Shown piece by piece: positions 1 to 8,277 of a stretch of DNA of 64,000 nt. The stretch lies in contig OY760134.1 of assembly GCA_963663145.1 (NCBI GenBank), positions 1,550,001 through 1,614,000 of the forward strand, in the 5' to 3' direction. Within the stretch, counting starts at the first letter, position 1. Every line of letters begins with the position of its first letter. Under the pieces are notes generated by a model. The model was not told the origin of the DNA, searched no databases, and saw only the letters and a program-made list of their open reading frames with translations. A program made the position numbers and the translations under genes. Origin of the DNA: Azotimanducus sp963663145 (GTDB taxonomy: Bacteria > Pseudomonadota > Gammaproteobacteria > Pseudomonadales > Azotimanducaceae).

Positions 1-651
1 GGCAATGGAAATCACACCTTGGCCGGTATCGTGACCGTAGCGCAGCGCGAACAAGGTATCGGTTTGTTCGCCAGTCTCATCATCGCTGGCGTAGTCAAGT
101 TGCAACTCGAACCCCAAATCGTCCTTGGTGATGAAATTGACCACGCCGGCGACCGCATCTGACCCGTACAGAGAGGAAGCTCCATCCTTCACCACTTCAA
201 TACGCTCAATCGCGATGTTGGGAAGCAACCCTTGAATATCGACATAGCCACCGCCGCCGTTGTCATAGGCTGAATTCAAAACGCGACGACCATTGACCAA
301 AACCAGCGTGGCGCTGTTCCCGAGGTTTCTCAAATTGACACTTGCATTTCCCAAGCTACTGTCATCTCCATAAAACGCGGTGGAAGACATGCCGAGTGAT
401 CCCGAACTAAAGGTCAGATTCGCGATCACATCCTTGAGGTCCATGGCGGCAATGCGTGATAAATCTTGTTGATCAACCACACTTACGGGGCTTGGCAGAT
501 CATCGGTTGACTGGCTCAAATAGGTGCCGGTCACCACCATCTCTTCAATCGGCTCGTCCTCTGATGCTCCCTTAGCTACGCTTGAAACAACAAGCATCAA
601 TCCTAGGCACGCGAAGAGCGATAAAGAGATTCGCGAATGAAAGCGATTCAT
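1..651 (-). CDS. TonB-dependent receptor, N-terminal part (runs off left edge)
   Basis: Reading back from an ATG at 651 gives 217 open codons that continue past the window edge. The protein starts with a Sec signal peptide (about residues 1-28). A TonB-box-like IEEMVVTG follows near residue 36, then plug-domain motifs: NLRNLGNSATLVLVNGRR, then IERIEVVKDGAS and LYGSDAVAGVVN. These are typical of outer-membrane TonB-dependent receptors, which import large or scarce nutrients using energy passed by TonB-ExbBD. The beta-barrel lies outside the window, so the substrate cannot be inferred. The 652-908 stretch separates it from divergent bioB and holds its promoter region; I see no clear operator there. 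Confidence 0.93.
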   Translation of the reverse strand, partial: MNRFHSRISLSLFACLGLMLVVSSVAKGASEDEPIEEMVVTGTYLSQSTDDLPSPVSVVDQQDLSRIAAMDLKDVIANLTFSSGSLGMSSTAFYGDDSSLGNASVNLRNLGNSATLVLVNGRRVLNSAYDNGGGGYVDIQGLLPNIAIERIEVVKDGASSLYGSDAVAGVVNFITKDDLGFELQLDYASDDETGEQTDTLFALRYGHDTGQGVISIA

Positions 652-908
652 AGGTGTTTCCCCAATCTTTTGCAGAAATTCCAGAACTGAACGAACACCA
701 TTCTGGTCGACCTCGTCTGCGCGGTCGCCTAGGTGCCCCCTCTCATATTGTAGAGTAATCTTAGCCTAGCCCCTTTTCCCACGCAACGGGTTTGCTTTTG
801 CTTCCAACGTCTGTTGACCGTCGTAGCGATAGCGTGAAGATGCGGCGGCTTCAGGCTGGCGGACAAGCGGACTGTTAGAATGCCTCGCAACTTGATGTTC
901 ACCGGGCA

Positions 909-1889
909 ATGACAGCAACCCCAGAGCACATCAGGCATGACTGGGAAATTGACAAGATATTGGCACTGTTCCAGCGGCCGCTCAATGACCTCCTCTTCGA
1001 GGCGCAGTCAGTGCACCGCCAATTCCATCGCGCAAACGAGGTGCAGATCAGTACCCTGCTCAGCATCAAGACGGGAGGCTGCCCGGAGGATTGTAAGTAC
1101 TGTCCTCAGAGTGTTCATTACAACACTGGCCTCTCCGCTCACAACCTCCTCTCCGTGGAAGATGTTTCGACGGCCGCACGAAAGGCCCGCGATGCCGGGG
1201 CCACACGATTCTGTATGGGAGCCGCATGGCGCAACCCCACGAATTCACAGACACACAAGGTCGGAGAGCTCATTGAGGCGGTCAAGGGGCTGGGAATGGA
1301 AACCTGTGCGACCCTGGGAATGCTGACCAATTCTCAAGCGCGGATCTTGGCGGAAGCCGGACTCGATTACTACAACCACAATCTCGATACCTCCCCGGAG
1401 TATTACCGCCGGATCATCACCTCACGTAACTATCAGGATCGACTCGACACCTTGGAGAACGTGCGAAACGCGGGCATTCATCTCTGCTGCGGGGGCATCG
1501 TCGGCATGGGTGAATCGCGAGAGGACCGAGCCGGCCTTTTACAGCAGCTCGCAAACCTGCCCGAACACCCCAAGTCGGTGCCGATCAACAATCTGGTACG
1601 CGTCGAAGGTACGCCTTTGCATGACGCGGAGACCTTGTCGCCCTTGGAATTCGTGCGTTGTATCGCCGTCGCCCGCATTCTCATGCCGACCTCGGTCATT
1701 CGACTCTCCGCAGGACGCACCGATATGAGCGAGGAGACCCAGGCACTGTGTTTCTTGGCGGGTGCCGGTTCGATCTTCTGCGGCGATCAACTACTGACGA
1801 CACCAAATCCGGCTTTCGACGAAGATATGGAAATGTTCCGCGATCTTGGTCTTACTCGGCGCGATGATCTCGAACCGGTCGCTGGGTAG
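909..1889 (+). CDS. bioB: Biotin synthase BioB
   Basis: A radical-SAM enzyme that inserts sulfur into dethiobiotin, the last step of biotin synthesis, in the cytoplasm. The 326-residue length is normal for the family. The SAM-cluster cysteines are C58, C62 and C65 in GGCPEDCKYCPQ. The family motif YYNHNLDTSPEYY, GICCGGIVGMGE-like text (here HLCCGGIVGMGES) and the RLSAGR segment near the C-terminus are present. The start ATG has only a weak ribosome site. No other bio gene is adjacent, so bioB stands alone here. It converges tail to tail with leuA, 6 bases apart. I looked for a BirA-type operator upstream and did not see one. Confidence 0.97.
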   Translation: MTATPEHIRHDWEIDKILALFQRPLNDLLFEAQSVHRQFHRANEVQISTLLSIKTGGCPEDCKYCPQSVHYNTGLSAHNLLSVEDVSTAARKARDAGATRFCMGAAWRNPTNSQTHKVGELIEAVKGLGMETCATLGMLTNSQARILAEAGLDYYNHNLDTSPEYYRRIITSRNYQDRLDTLENVRNAGIHLCCGGIVGMGESREDRAGLLQQLANLPEHPKSVPINNLVRVEGTPLHDAETLSPLEFVRCIAVARILMPTSVIRLSAGRTDMSEETQALCFLAGAGSIFCGDQLLTTPNPAFDEDMEMFRDLGLTRRDDLEPVAG

Positions 1890-1895
1890 CCGGGA

Positions 1896-3629
1896 CTAGT
1901 CTGTTCGACCTGCCCGTCGCGTCACTTGGCTCCAGCGGCGATTTGCGGCACAGATGATGGCCAGAAGCGATGCCGTGATGGTGTTTGCGCTCCTGCCGAT
2001 GCCATAGCATTGCCCAGCCGCATCGCCCGTATCCCGAGCCGGATCATCAATGCACATGATGCACAGGGCTTCGGCATCCTTGCCAGTTGAAAGCGAAAGC
2101 TCACGATAGTCAAGGATGTTGATTGACTCGTTAAAGGCCTCGACGAAGCCGTTGACAAAGGCCTCGATCGGCCCCGAACCTCTCGCACGCAACAGGTGTG
2201 TCTTGCCGCCAGAGCGAACGTGCGCGGTGCAGCGCTGATCGCCAAGCGCATCCCGATCAAGATCATAGTCGATCAATTCAAACGGCTCGGTACTGGCTTG
2301 ATAGACCTTGAAGAGTTCTTCAAAGATCTCTTGCGGTTTGACTTCGCGATCAAGTGTCTCCGTGAGTTCCTGAATGTGACGGCTGAACTCGATCAGCATG
2401 GGTCGCGCCAAAGCGATTCCAAAGTGCTCTTCGAGTACAAAGCCAATGCCGCCCTTGCCGGATTGACTATTCACACGCACCGATTCCTTGTAAGACTGGC
2501 CGACATCACTGGGATCGATGGGCAGATAGGGGACTTCCCAGTGGTCCCTGTCCACGGCCCCCATACCCTTGCGTATCGCATCTTGATGCGAGCCTGAGAA
2601 GGCCGTGAACACCAAGTCGCCGGCATAGGGATGGCGCTCATGCACAGGCAGCTTATTGATGCGCTCCACGGTTCGGCGAATCGAGGGCATTTCACGAAGG
2701 TCGAGCGCGGGATCAATGCCTTGGGAAAAGAGATTCATGGCCACGGTGACCAGATCGCAATTGCCCGTGCGTTCGCCATTGCCAAACAGGGTTCCCTCAA
2801 CGCGCTCTGCGCCAGCCATGAGCGCGAGTTCCGTGGCGGCGATCCCTGTTCCGCGATCATTGTGCGGGTGCAGGCTAATAATGCAGCTTTTCCGATAACG
2901 GAAGTTGCGCATAAACCACTCGATCTGGTCGGCATAGATATTTGGTGTCGCCATCTCCACCGTGGCCGGGAGGTTGATAATGGTCTTCTTTTCAGGTGTC
3001 GGCTGCCATACATCGCATACCGCCTCGCACACTTCGACCGCAAAATCGAGCTCGGTCCCCGTGAAGCTCTCTGGAGAATATTGGTAGACAATCTCGGATC
3101 CACTCGTCCCATCGGCGAGCTCGCGCACAAGCTTCGCGCCGGACACCGCGATCTCGGTAATGCCATCCCGGTCGAGGCCGAACACGACCCGGCGCTGCAG
3201 TGCGGACGTAGAGTTGTAAAGGTGCAGAATGGCGCGCCGACAGCCCTCGATGCTCTCGAAAGTACGCCGGATCAGAGGCTCACGAGACTGGGTGAGAACC
3301 TGAATAGTCACATGCTCTGGAATGCGATCCTCTTCAATGAGCTTGCGCACAAAGTCAAAGTCCGGTTGCGAAGCCGAAGGGAATCCCACTTCAATCTCCA
3401 TGAAGCCAATCTTGACCAGCAACTCAAAGAACTCCAGCTTCTCATCAACGTCCATTGGATCTATGAGCGCCTGATTTCCATCGCGCAAATCAACGCTGCA
3501 CCAACGAGGCGCTTGGGTCAGCGTCGCACTCGGCCAGCGTCGGTCCCGGAGTTCGATCGGCTCAAAGGCTCGATACTTGTGAAACGGCATTTCGCCGACG
3601 GCTTTGCCGGCCTGGATGGTACTACTCAT
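1896..3629 (-). CDS. leuA: 2-isopropylmalate synthase LeuA (long form)
   Basis: Condenses acetyl-CoA with 2-oxoisovalerate, the committed step of leucine synthesis. The 577-residue protein belongs to the long LeuA type. The N-terminal TIM barrel carries WCSVDLRDGNQALIDPM (metal/substrate site) and the metal-binding SLHPHNDRGTG. A C-terminal regulatory domain follows from about residue 430 and would carry leucine feedback inhibition. The ATG at 3629 is supported by the conserved N-terminal segment. The 212 bases upstream hold a leucine-rich leader ORF and hairpins (separate entries), so expression is probably tuned to leucyl-tRNA charging. leuB, leuC and leuD are not in the window. Confidence 0.97.
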   Translation of the reverse strand: MSSTIQAGKAVGEMPFHKYRAFEPIELRDRRWPSATLTQAPRWCSVDLRDGNQALIDPMDVDEKLEFFELLVKIGFMEIEVGFPSASQPDFDFVRKLIEEDRIPEHVTIQVLTQSREPLIRRTFESIEGCRRAILHLYNSTSALQRRVVFGLDRDGITEIAVSGAKLVRELADGTSGSEIVYQYSPESFTGTELDFAVEVCEAVCDVWQPTPEKKTIINLPATVEMATPNIYADQIEWFMRNFRYRKSCIISLHPHNDRGTGIAATELALMAGAERVEGTLFGNGERTGNCDLVTVAMNLFSQGIDPALDLREMPSIRRTVERINKLPVHERHPYAGDLVFTAFSGSHQDAIRKGMGAVDRDHWEVPYLPIDPSDVGQSYKESVRVNSQSGKGGIGFVLEEHFGIALARPMLIEFSRHIQELTETLDREVKPQEIFEELFKVYQASTEPFELIDYDLDRDALGDQRCTAHVRSGGKTHLLRARGSGPIEAFVNGFVEAFNESINILDYRELSLSTGKDAEALCIMCIDDPARDTGDAAGQCYGIGRSANTITASLLAIICAANRRWSQVTRRAGRTD

Positions 3630-3661
3630 GGTTTCTCTGTCCCGAATTGCTTAATATCTTT

Positions 3662-3763
3662 CAGTCGATTCGCTTCGACTGGTTTGAGAGTGTTTGAATG
3701 ACTCTCTTGGTTGGGTGCGCCGTGCGCTTATGTGTGAGAAATTCTGCCGGACCAAACCGGCAG
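3662..3763 (-). promoter_or_regulatory. leuA leader RNA: candidate attenuator hairpins
   Basis: On the minus strand three inverted repeats follow or overlap the leader's leucine codons. CTGCCGG/CCGGCAG (3744-3763, 6-base loop) overlaps the last Leu codon. GAGAGT/ACTCTC lies at 3686-3706 with a 9-base loop. CAGTCGA/TCGACTG lies at 3662-3681 with a 6-base loop. Their position between leader peptide and leuA suits attenuation. None is followed by a clear U-run, so the mechanism could be translational or Rho-linked instead of a classic intrinsic terminator. Confidence 0.5.
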
Positions 3764-3841
3764 GAGTAGAAGGCGTGCTGACAGACGCTCAACCCCGATC
3801 AAGGTCCTTAAACAATTATTCTGTTGGGATTCATTCGACAT
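3728..3841 (-). CDS. leuL: Putative leucine leader peptide of leuA
   Basis: A 37-codon ORF from ATG 3841 to TAA 3728, between a candidate promoter and leuA. Codons 24-27 are four consecutive leucine codons (CTT CTA CTC CTG); three more Leu codons precede them. Such runs are the hallmark of attenuator leader peptides, in which ribosome stalling at uncharged leucyl-tRNA chooses between RNA structures. The leader's ribosome site is weak. A TTG at 3802 is a possible alternative start in the same frame and would keep the leucine run. The assignment rests on the codon run plus position upstream of leuA. Confidence 0.72.
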   Translation of the reverse strand: MSNESQQNNCLRTLIGVERLSARLLLLPVWSGRISHT

Positions 3842-3880
3842 GAACGAGGAAGCAAGCGACGCTGCCAATTCAAAGCGGGA

Positions 3881-3909
3881 ACTATGGTCTTGTATTCACG
3901 ATAAGTCAA
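3881..3909 (-). promoter_or_regulatory. Candidate sigma-70 promoter of leuL-leuA
   Basis: On the minus strand TTGACT (3909-3904) and CATAGT (3886-3881) are spaced by 17 bases, giving a good -35 and a fair -10. The -35 overlaps the stop codon of egtD (3908-3906), so leuA would be transcribed independently although egtD is co-oriented. The predicted start near 3874 leaves about 33 bases before the leader ATG. Confidence 0.5.
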
Positions 3910-4919
3910 GGGGTTAGTAGGAACAATGAAAAAAGACCCGCATCATCGCTCCAATGGCGGGTCTTGTCGTAGCCGGCCTCCCAAGCCATGTTCACAAATT
4001 GATCGTATGCGTACTTGTAAGAGTTTTCGGTGTGTATCGCCTCGCCCTTGGCGATGGATATCTTGCTTCCACCCAGATGCACTTCTTGATCGCGGAGACT
4101 CACCAAGTACATCTCGATGCGTTGAAGGGTCGGCTCGTAGACCGCCTTGTGCGCAAACCCCGAAAGTGCAAAGTCCGTCCCGAATTCTCGATTCAGGCGA
4201 GTGAGCAGATTGAGGTTGAACCTTGCGGTGACACCGGCGCTATCGTTATAGGCCGCTTCAAGTGTTTGGATGTCTTTGGGCGGGTCGATGCCGATCAAGA
4301 GTGATCCGCGTCCGCAGATTGCATGCCGCACTTCCGACAAAAACCTTATCGCTTCGTCCGGTTCAAAGTTTCCGAGGCTCGATCCGGGGAAGAACGCCAG
4401 CAGTGGTGCCGAGGTGTCCAAAACTCTGGAAAGGTTCCAATCACGCGAGTAGTCGGCGCAAACGGCGCAGACATCGAGATGCGGATAGTCATTGGCGAGA
4501 CCTTCACAACTGGCAATGAGGAATTCCTTCGATATGTCGATAGCCAAATAGGCTTGTGCCGAGACCCCTTCGATCAGAATCCTCGCCTTCTCACCCGACC
4601 CGCTTCCGCACTCCACCACGACAGGCCCCCTTGAATCACCCTTCACACCCGCCGCTCCCGCCAGCTGCGCGATCTCTTGCATGGAGGCGCGCAGCAGTGC
4701 TATCTCGGTGCGCGTCGGGTAGTACTCGGGCAGCCTCGTGATACGGTCAAAGAGGCGCGAACCCTCTTCATCATAAAAGAACTTCGGCGCGATGGATTTT
4801 TGCCGACGGCGGAAACCTTCCAAGAGCTCAAATCTCATATCGGACACTTGAGGTACTTGGTCAATGAGGCGAATGCGCGATCGGCCGCCCATATCGTTCG
4901 CGAGCGCAGAAGAATCCAT
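3906..4919 (-). CDS. egtD: L-histidine N-alpha-methyltransferase EgtD
   Basis: Trimethylates histidine to hercynine with SAM, the first step of ergothioneine synthesis. The product has 337 residues from ATG 4919, close to the usual size of about 320. The SAM-binding loop VVECGSGSGEKA is clear, as are the family segments KFFYDEEGSRLFDRI, LPEYYPTRTE, FFPGSSLGNFEP, LIGIDPPKD and YNDSAGVTARFN. An in-frame extension reaches further upstream into egtB but does not match the family, so 4919 is chosen. egtB ends 2 bases upstream. The order moaA-egtB-egtD with overlaps or near-overlaps implies one transcript. Confidence 0.95.
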   Translation of the reverse strand: MDSSALANDMGGRSRIRLIDQVPQVSDMRFELLEGFRRRQKSIAPKFFYDEEGSRLFDRITRLPEYYPTRTEIALLRASMQEIAQLAGAAGVKGDSRGPVVVECGSGSGEKARILIEGVSAQAYLAIDISKEFLIASCEGLANDYPHLDVCAVCADYSRDWNLSRVLDTSAPLLAFFPGSSLGNFEPDEAIRFLSEVRHAICGRGSLLIGIDPPKDIQTLEAAYNDSAGVTARFNLNLLTRLNREFGTDFALSGFAHKAVYEPTLQRIEMYLVSLRDQEVHLGGSKISIAKGEAIHTENSYKYAYDQFVNMAWEAGYDKTRHWSDDAGLFSLFLLTP

Positions 4920-4921
4920 CA

Positions 4922-6145
4922 CTACCCTTCGATATTCTTGGCGAGCCTGATGCCACTGAACTGCCAGCGGTCCCAAGGATAGAAGAAGTTTCGGTAAGAG
5001 ATTCGCGCGTGCCCCTGCGGGGTCGCGCTTGAACTGCCGCGCAACACCATTTGACCACTCATGAACTTGCCGTTGTACTCTCCCACGGCGCCTGCCCACT
5101 GACGAAAGCCGGGATAGGGCCCATAGGCGGAAGATGTCCATTGCCACAACGTGCCAAGAGCGCCTCGAATCCGGTCGCCGCGGGCACTGGTCAAGCTGGA
5201 TTCCCATTCGGCTTCCGTCGGAAGTCGGGCACCACGCCAGCGCGCAAAGGCATCGGCTTCAAAATAGCTGAGGTGCGCGACCGGCGACTCCTTGCACAAA
5301 GGACCCAATCCTGAAAACCGGTATTCAAACCATTCGCCGTCTGCGAACGCCCAGTAGAGCGGCGCACGCCAGCGTGATTCTGTAATGCGATTCCAAGCCT
5401 CAGCCAACCAGAATTCTGGACGCTCGTAGCCGCCATCATTGATGAACTCCAGATATTCACCATTGCTGCACAAGCGACTGGCCATCGCGAAAGGCTGCAC
5501 ATAGACCTGATGACGAGGCGTTTCGTTGTCAAAAGCAAAGTCTTCGAATCCTTGCCTCGAAATACCCAGCTCGTCAACGCCGATGGAAACCAAGCCAGCA
5601 TCAAACTCGACGAACTCGATCAATTCGACCTGCGTATTTGAATCCGGCTCAATAGCATCGATCTTAAGCGCGGGTGCGAGGGGATTGAAGCCGAGATTTC
5701 TCTTGATGTCGGTGACAAGCAGTTCCTGATGCTGTTGCTCGTGATGCAGGCCGAGGACGATCAATTGACGGATGTCATCGCCAAGTTTGTCCAAGCTCTC
5801 AAGCAAGCCTTGCATGGCGGCATCGACTTGCTTCCTGTACTCAAGAACCTCTGCGACTGTCGGACGCGAAAGCTTACCCCGATCTGCCCTTGGCCACTGT
5901 GTGCCAACGCCCTCGTAGTAGGAATTGAACAGGTATCCGTAGGAATCCACCTGTCGTCGGTAGCCCGGCACGAATGGAAGCAGAATGAAGGTTTCGAAAA
6001 ACCATGTGGTATGTGCGAGATGCCATTTGGGAGGACTCGCCTCAAGGGCCGGCTGTATGCAGAAGTCCTCTAGACTGAGGCCCTCGCAGAGATTGATGCT
6101 TTGTGCACGGACCCTTTGATAGTCCGAGCAGAGTGGCTCGCTCAT
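4922..6145 (-). CDS. egtB: Ergothioneine biosynthesis protein EgtB (sulfoxide synthase)
   Basis: A non-heme iron enzyme that joins hercynine to a thiol donor (gamma-glutamylcysteine or cysteine) with O2. The 407-residue protein has an N-terminal DinB-like helical domain and a C-terminal FGE-sulfatase domain. The probable iron ligands are H45 (in WHLAHTTWFFE), H135 and H139 (in HHEQQHQEL). The FGE part shows the CSNGEYLEF and RLPTEAEWE motifs. It could in principle belong to the related SenA (selenoneine) branch, but adjacency to egtD and the lack of senB/selD favour EgtB. Its ATG overlaps the moaA stop by one base (TGATG), indicating translational coupling. egtA, egtC and egtE are not nearby. 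Confidence 0.93.
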   Translation of the reverse strand: MSEPLCSDYQRVRAQSINLCEGLSLEDFCIQPALEASPPKWHLAHTTWFFETFILLPFVPGYRRQVDSYGYLFNSYYEGVGTQWPRADRGKLSRPTVAEVLEYRKQVDAAMQGLLESLDKLGDDIRQLIVLGLHHEQQHQELLVTDIKRNLGFNPLAPALKIDAIEPDSNTQVELIEFVEFDAGLVSIGVDELGISRQGFEDFAFDNETPRHQVYVQPFAMASRLCSNGEYLEFINDGGYERPEFWLAEAWNRITESRWRAPLYWAFADGEWFEYRFSGLGPLCKESPVAHLSYFEADAFARWRGARLPTEAEWESSLTSARGDRIRGALGTLWQWTSSAYGPYPGFRQWAGAVGEYNGKFMSGQMVLRGSSSATPQGHARISYRNFFYPWDRWQFSGIRLAKNIEG

Positions 6146-7110
6146 CAGCCACCGATGAACTTCATGACGGTCACTTCGCCACTGAAGGCGACCGGTTGCT
6201 TGTCACCCAAGGCAAGCGAGAGCCGCTCGGCGAGAAGCCCGGCCGCGAGTTCGGAGGGCTTGTGCAAGAGATCGCGAATGGCATGGTGATTGCGGCTGGA
6301 CAGACATCCGTAGATATTGCCGTCTGAAGAGAGCCTGAGGCGGGTGCAACTTGCGCAGAAGGGCTGGCTGTGGTTAGCGATGACACCGAATGCCCCCCGA
6401 CCTTCAATGGCAAAGCGCACCGCCGTCGAATCATAGGGTGCGTCGGTACGCTCGAATTCGTACTTTTCGGCGATGATCGAAAGCAATTCGTCCATGCCGA
6501 CATATTCGCGATGAAACTCAGATGAGTGCTTGAGATGACCCATGTTCATGAGTTCGATCATGCGCAGCTCGACACCTCTGTCAAGACAGTAGTCGAGCAA
6601 CGGCAATACCTGGTCCAGATTTCCGGTGCGAAGCGGCACCATGTTGACCTTGAGACTGAATCCCTGTTCGATCGCCGCATCGAATCCTTTGAGCACGGTT
6701 TGCAAGTCACCACTCCGCGCCAAGCGGCGAAAGGCTAGGGGATTGAGCGTATCCAAGCTCAAATTGATGCGCGTGACAGGCGAATCCCGCAATACGGGAA
6801 GTTTGTCGAATAGGAATTGGCCGTTGGTGGTGACGGCAGCATCGACCAGATTGAGGCCGTGCAGGGACTGAACGTAACCATCAAAGCTTGAGGCGATCAG
6901 AGGCTCACCGCCGGTGATGCGCAACTTGTCCATGCCGGCAACCTCGATCAGCAGTTCGGTCGCGCGCTTGAGTTCGCCAACGCTGAGTTCATCACGCGCC
7001 GCCATCAGTTTGCGCCCGTTGGGCACGCAATAGGTGCAGGCATAATTGCAAGCTGCGGTCAGGCTCACCCGCAAGTTTCGAAAGCGTCTGCCACGGGCAT
7101 CAGCGATCAT
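6145..7110 (-). CDS. moaA: GTP 3',8-cyclase MoaA
   Basis: A radical-SAM enzyme that starts molybdenum cofactor synthesis by rearranging GTP. The 321 residues match the family length. C21, C25 and C28 (CNYACTYC) bind the SAM cluster. C252, C255 and C269 (CX2CX13C) bind the second, substrate cluster. The Arg residues in CTRLRL and the C-terminal Gly-Gly tail, needed for catalysis in known MoaA, are also present. It therefore looks like an authentic cyclase and not a remote paralogue. It is the first gene of an overlapping moaA-egtB-egtD unit; no other moa gene is in the window. This placement with ergothioneine genes is unusual (see findings). Confidence 0.93.
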   Translation of the reverse strand: MIADARGRRFRNLRVSLTAACNYACTYCVPNGRKLMAARDELSVGELKRATELLIEVAGMDKLRITGGEPLIASSFDGYVQSLHGLNLVDAAVTTNGQFLFDKLPVLRDSPVTRINLSLDTLNPLAFRRLARSGDLQTVLKGFDAAIEQGFSLKVNMVPLRTGNLDQVLPLLDYCLDRGVELRMIELMNMGHLKHSSEFHREYVGMDELLSIIAEKYEFERTDAPYDSTAVRFAIEGRGAFGVIANHSQPFCASCTRLRLSSDGNIYGCLSSRNHHAIRDLLHKPSELAAGLLAERLSLALGDKQPVAFSGEVTVMKFIGG

Positions 7111-7200
7111 GATCTTGTCCGCAAACCGACGCTCCGCATCGCAATTCTGTTGCGTTCAGGACGAGCCGTACCCAATTCAATGAAATTGTGATGCACCCCA

Positions 7201-7611
7201 CTAACGTATCACCTCGGGTTCATCTTCTTGCCTGAGAACTCGGCGCAACAGTACATACGCGAAGGCCACCATCACCACCTCAAAAAGGATGATCGAAGTG
7301 ACAACGCCGGTGAAGGCCGCCGACCCGTAGACGAGCGCGGTGAAGAAGCGGGCAAGCAGCAAGCCCGCGCCTCCAAATAGCGTGAACGCCAATCCAGACA
7401 GCGCGAGGGAAGGAAAGCGCAAGCCCGCAAGGAGCAAAAGCCCCCAGCCGAGACTGAGCCCGCCATAAGTGGCCCGCAATTCGGACTCACCAGCAATGTG
7501 AATCACGGCAACCCCAAGGGATTCAGCCACGCCATGTGCATCCACCAGAGCCGCAATGCCAGCGATAACCAACACCATGCCGACGATTCCCAAGTAAAGC
7601 CGCTGCCCCAT
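7201..7611 (-). CDS. DUF4345 family membrane protein
   Basis: A small integral membrane protein of 136 residues with four predicted transmembrane helices. The signature GESELRATYGGLSLGWG is characteristic of DUF4345 proteins, whose function is unknown. ATG 7611 is preferred because GAGG sits 6 bases upstream. A GTG nine codons earlier (7638) has no good ribosome site. The gene lies 90 bases downstream of the moaA start and is transcribed the same way, but nothing ties its role to that operon. An inverted repeat (GTTTCAT/ATGAAAC, 7669-7702) lies just upstream. Confidence 0.8.
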   Translation of the reverse strand: MGQRLYLGIVGMVLVIAGIAALVDAHGVAESLGVAVIHIAGESELRATYGGLSLGWGLLLLAGLRFPSLALSGLAFTLFGGAGLLLARFFTALVYGSAAFTGVVTSIILFEVVMVAFAYVLLRRVLRQEDEPEVIR

Positions 7612-7638
7612 GTGCCGCCTCGTCAATCTTTCGCCCAC

Positions 7639-8042
7639 ATTCTACATGCAAGCCCGGAAATTTCACGAGTTTCATCGGGCGCATGGACGTGCCGAATGAA
7701 ACCGCAAAGCGGGCGTGGATGCAACCCGTGTTTTTGTCTACGGGGCAATATCTTCATGGGCTTCAAGTAGGATACATGCGAACAGGAGTGGACTGGTGAA
7801 TTTTCCGGGCACGCACCATCAATCATGACGCAAGCAAAGAAGGGCAAAAGAAACGCTCGTCTTCAGGAGGAGTTTCTTGTGCCCTTCTTCTCGGGTGGAT
7901 TTCCTACAAGCGAAGCAGACATCTGCCAATCACGATCTTTTTTTGTTGTTCAAACTTCTCTTACGAAACGACGGAACGCCGTCGCTCCGTGCAGGCACTC
8001 ACATTCGAGTGGCTACTCTCAACAACTCAACAGGAGAACAAC
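7639..8042. other. Intergenic stretch without a convincing gene
   Basis: I see no plausible coding sequence here. It holds an inverted repeat GTTTCAT/ATGAAAC (7669-7675 and 7696-7702) upstream of the DUF4345 gene. It also holds a hairpin CGACGG/CCGTCG (7969-7984); on the minus strand this is followed by TTTCG and could be a weak terminator. The run of T near 7939-7946 and the last 60 bases probably include the leader of the small peptide gene at 8043. Confidence 0.5.
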
Positions 8043-8222
8043 ATGAAACAAGAAATCACTCTTTCGCAAGCGAAGCTCGTCGCCGGAGCAGGACTCTACG
8101 ATCATCTGCCCGGACCGATCTTCACGCCACCACCCGTTCCCACCACATCCTTAATGGAGAAACTCAGGATTCTTGAGCAATTGGAGGGGCCGCAAGAACT
8201 GATGCCCAACGGAGGCAATTAG
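8043..8222 (+). CDS. Small peptide with microcin-like GA leader, proline-rich core
   Basis: A 59-residue ORF with a strong AGGAG six bases before ATG 8043. The N-terminus MKQEITLSQAKLVAGAG resembles double-glycine-type leaders of class II microcins and bacteriocins (Leu and Val at conserved positions, a Gly-Ala/Gly cleavage site; microcin L begins MREITLNEMNNVSGAG). Cleavage after Gly-Ala would release about 43 residues with PGPIFTPPPVP, several acidic residues and a GGN end. No C39-peptidase exporter, immunity gene or modification enzyme is adjacent, so function and even secretion are inference. A non-secreted small protein is the alternative. Confidence 0.6.
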   Translation: MKQEITLSQAKLVAGAGLYDHLPGPIFTPPPVPTTSLMEKLRILEQLEGPQELMPNGGN

Positions 8223-8277
8223 TCACCGCTGCGCACCACGCTTGGATTCTTGGCCATGGATGGCCACCTCCGACATG

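Noticed and set aside
2631..3701. A 356-codon open frame antisense to leuA
   Set aside because: It is the complement of a strongly conserved gene, has no recognisable domain or ribosome site, and crosses the leuA start region.
4920..5207. Upstream extension of egtD
   Set aside because: The extra residues overlap egtB in another frame and do not resemble EgtD.
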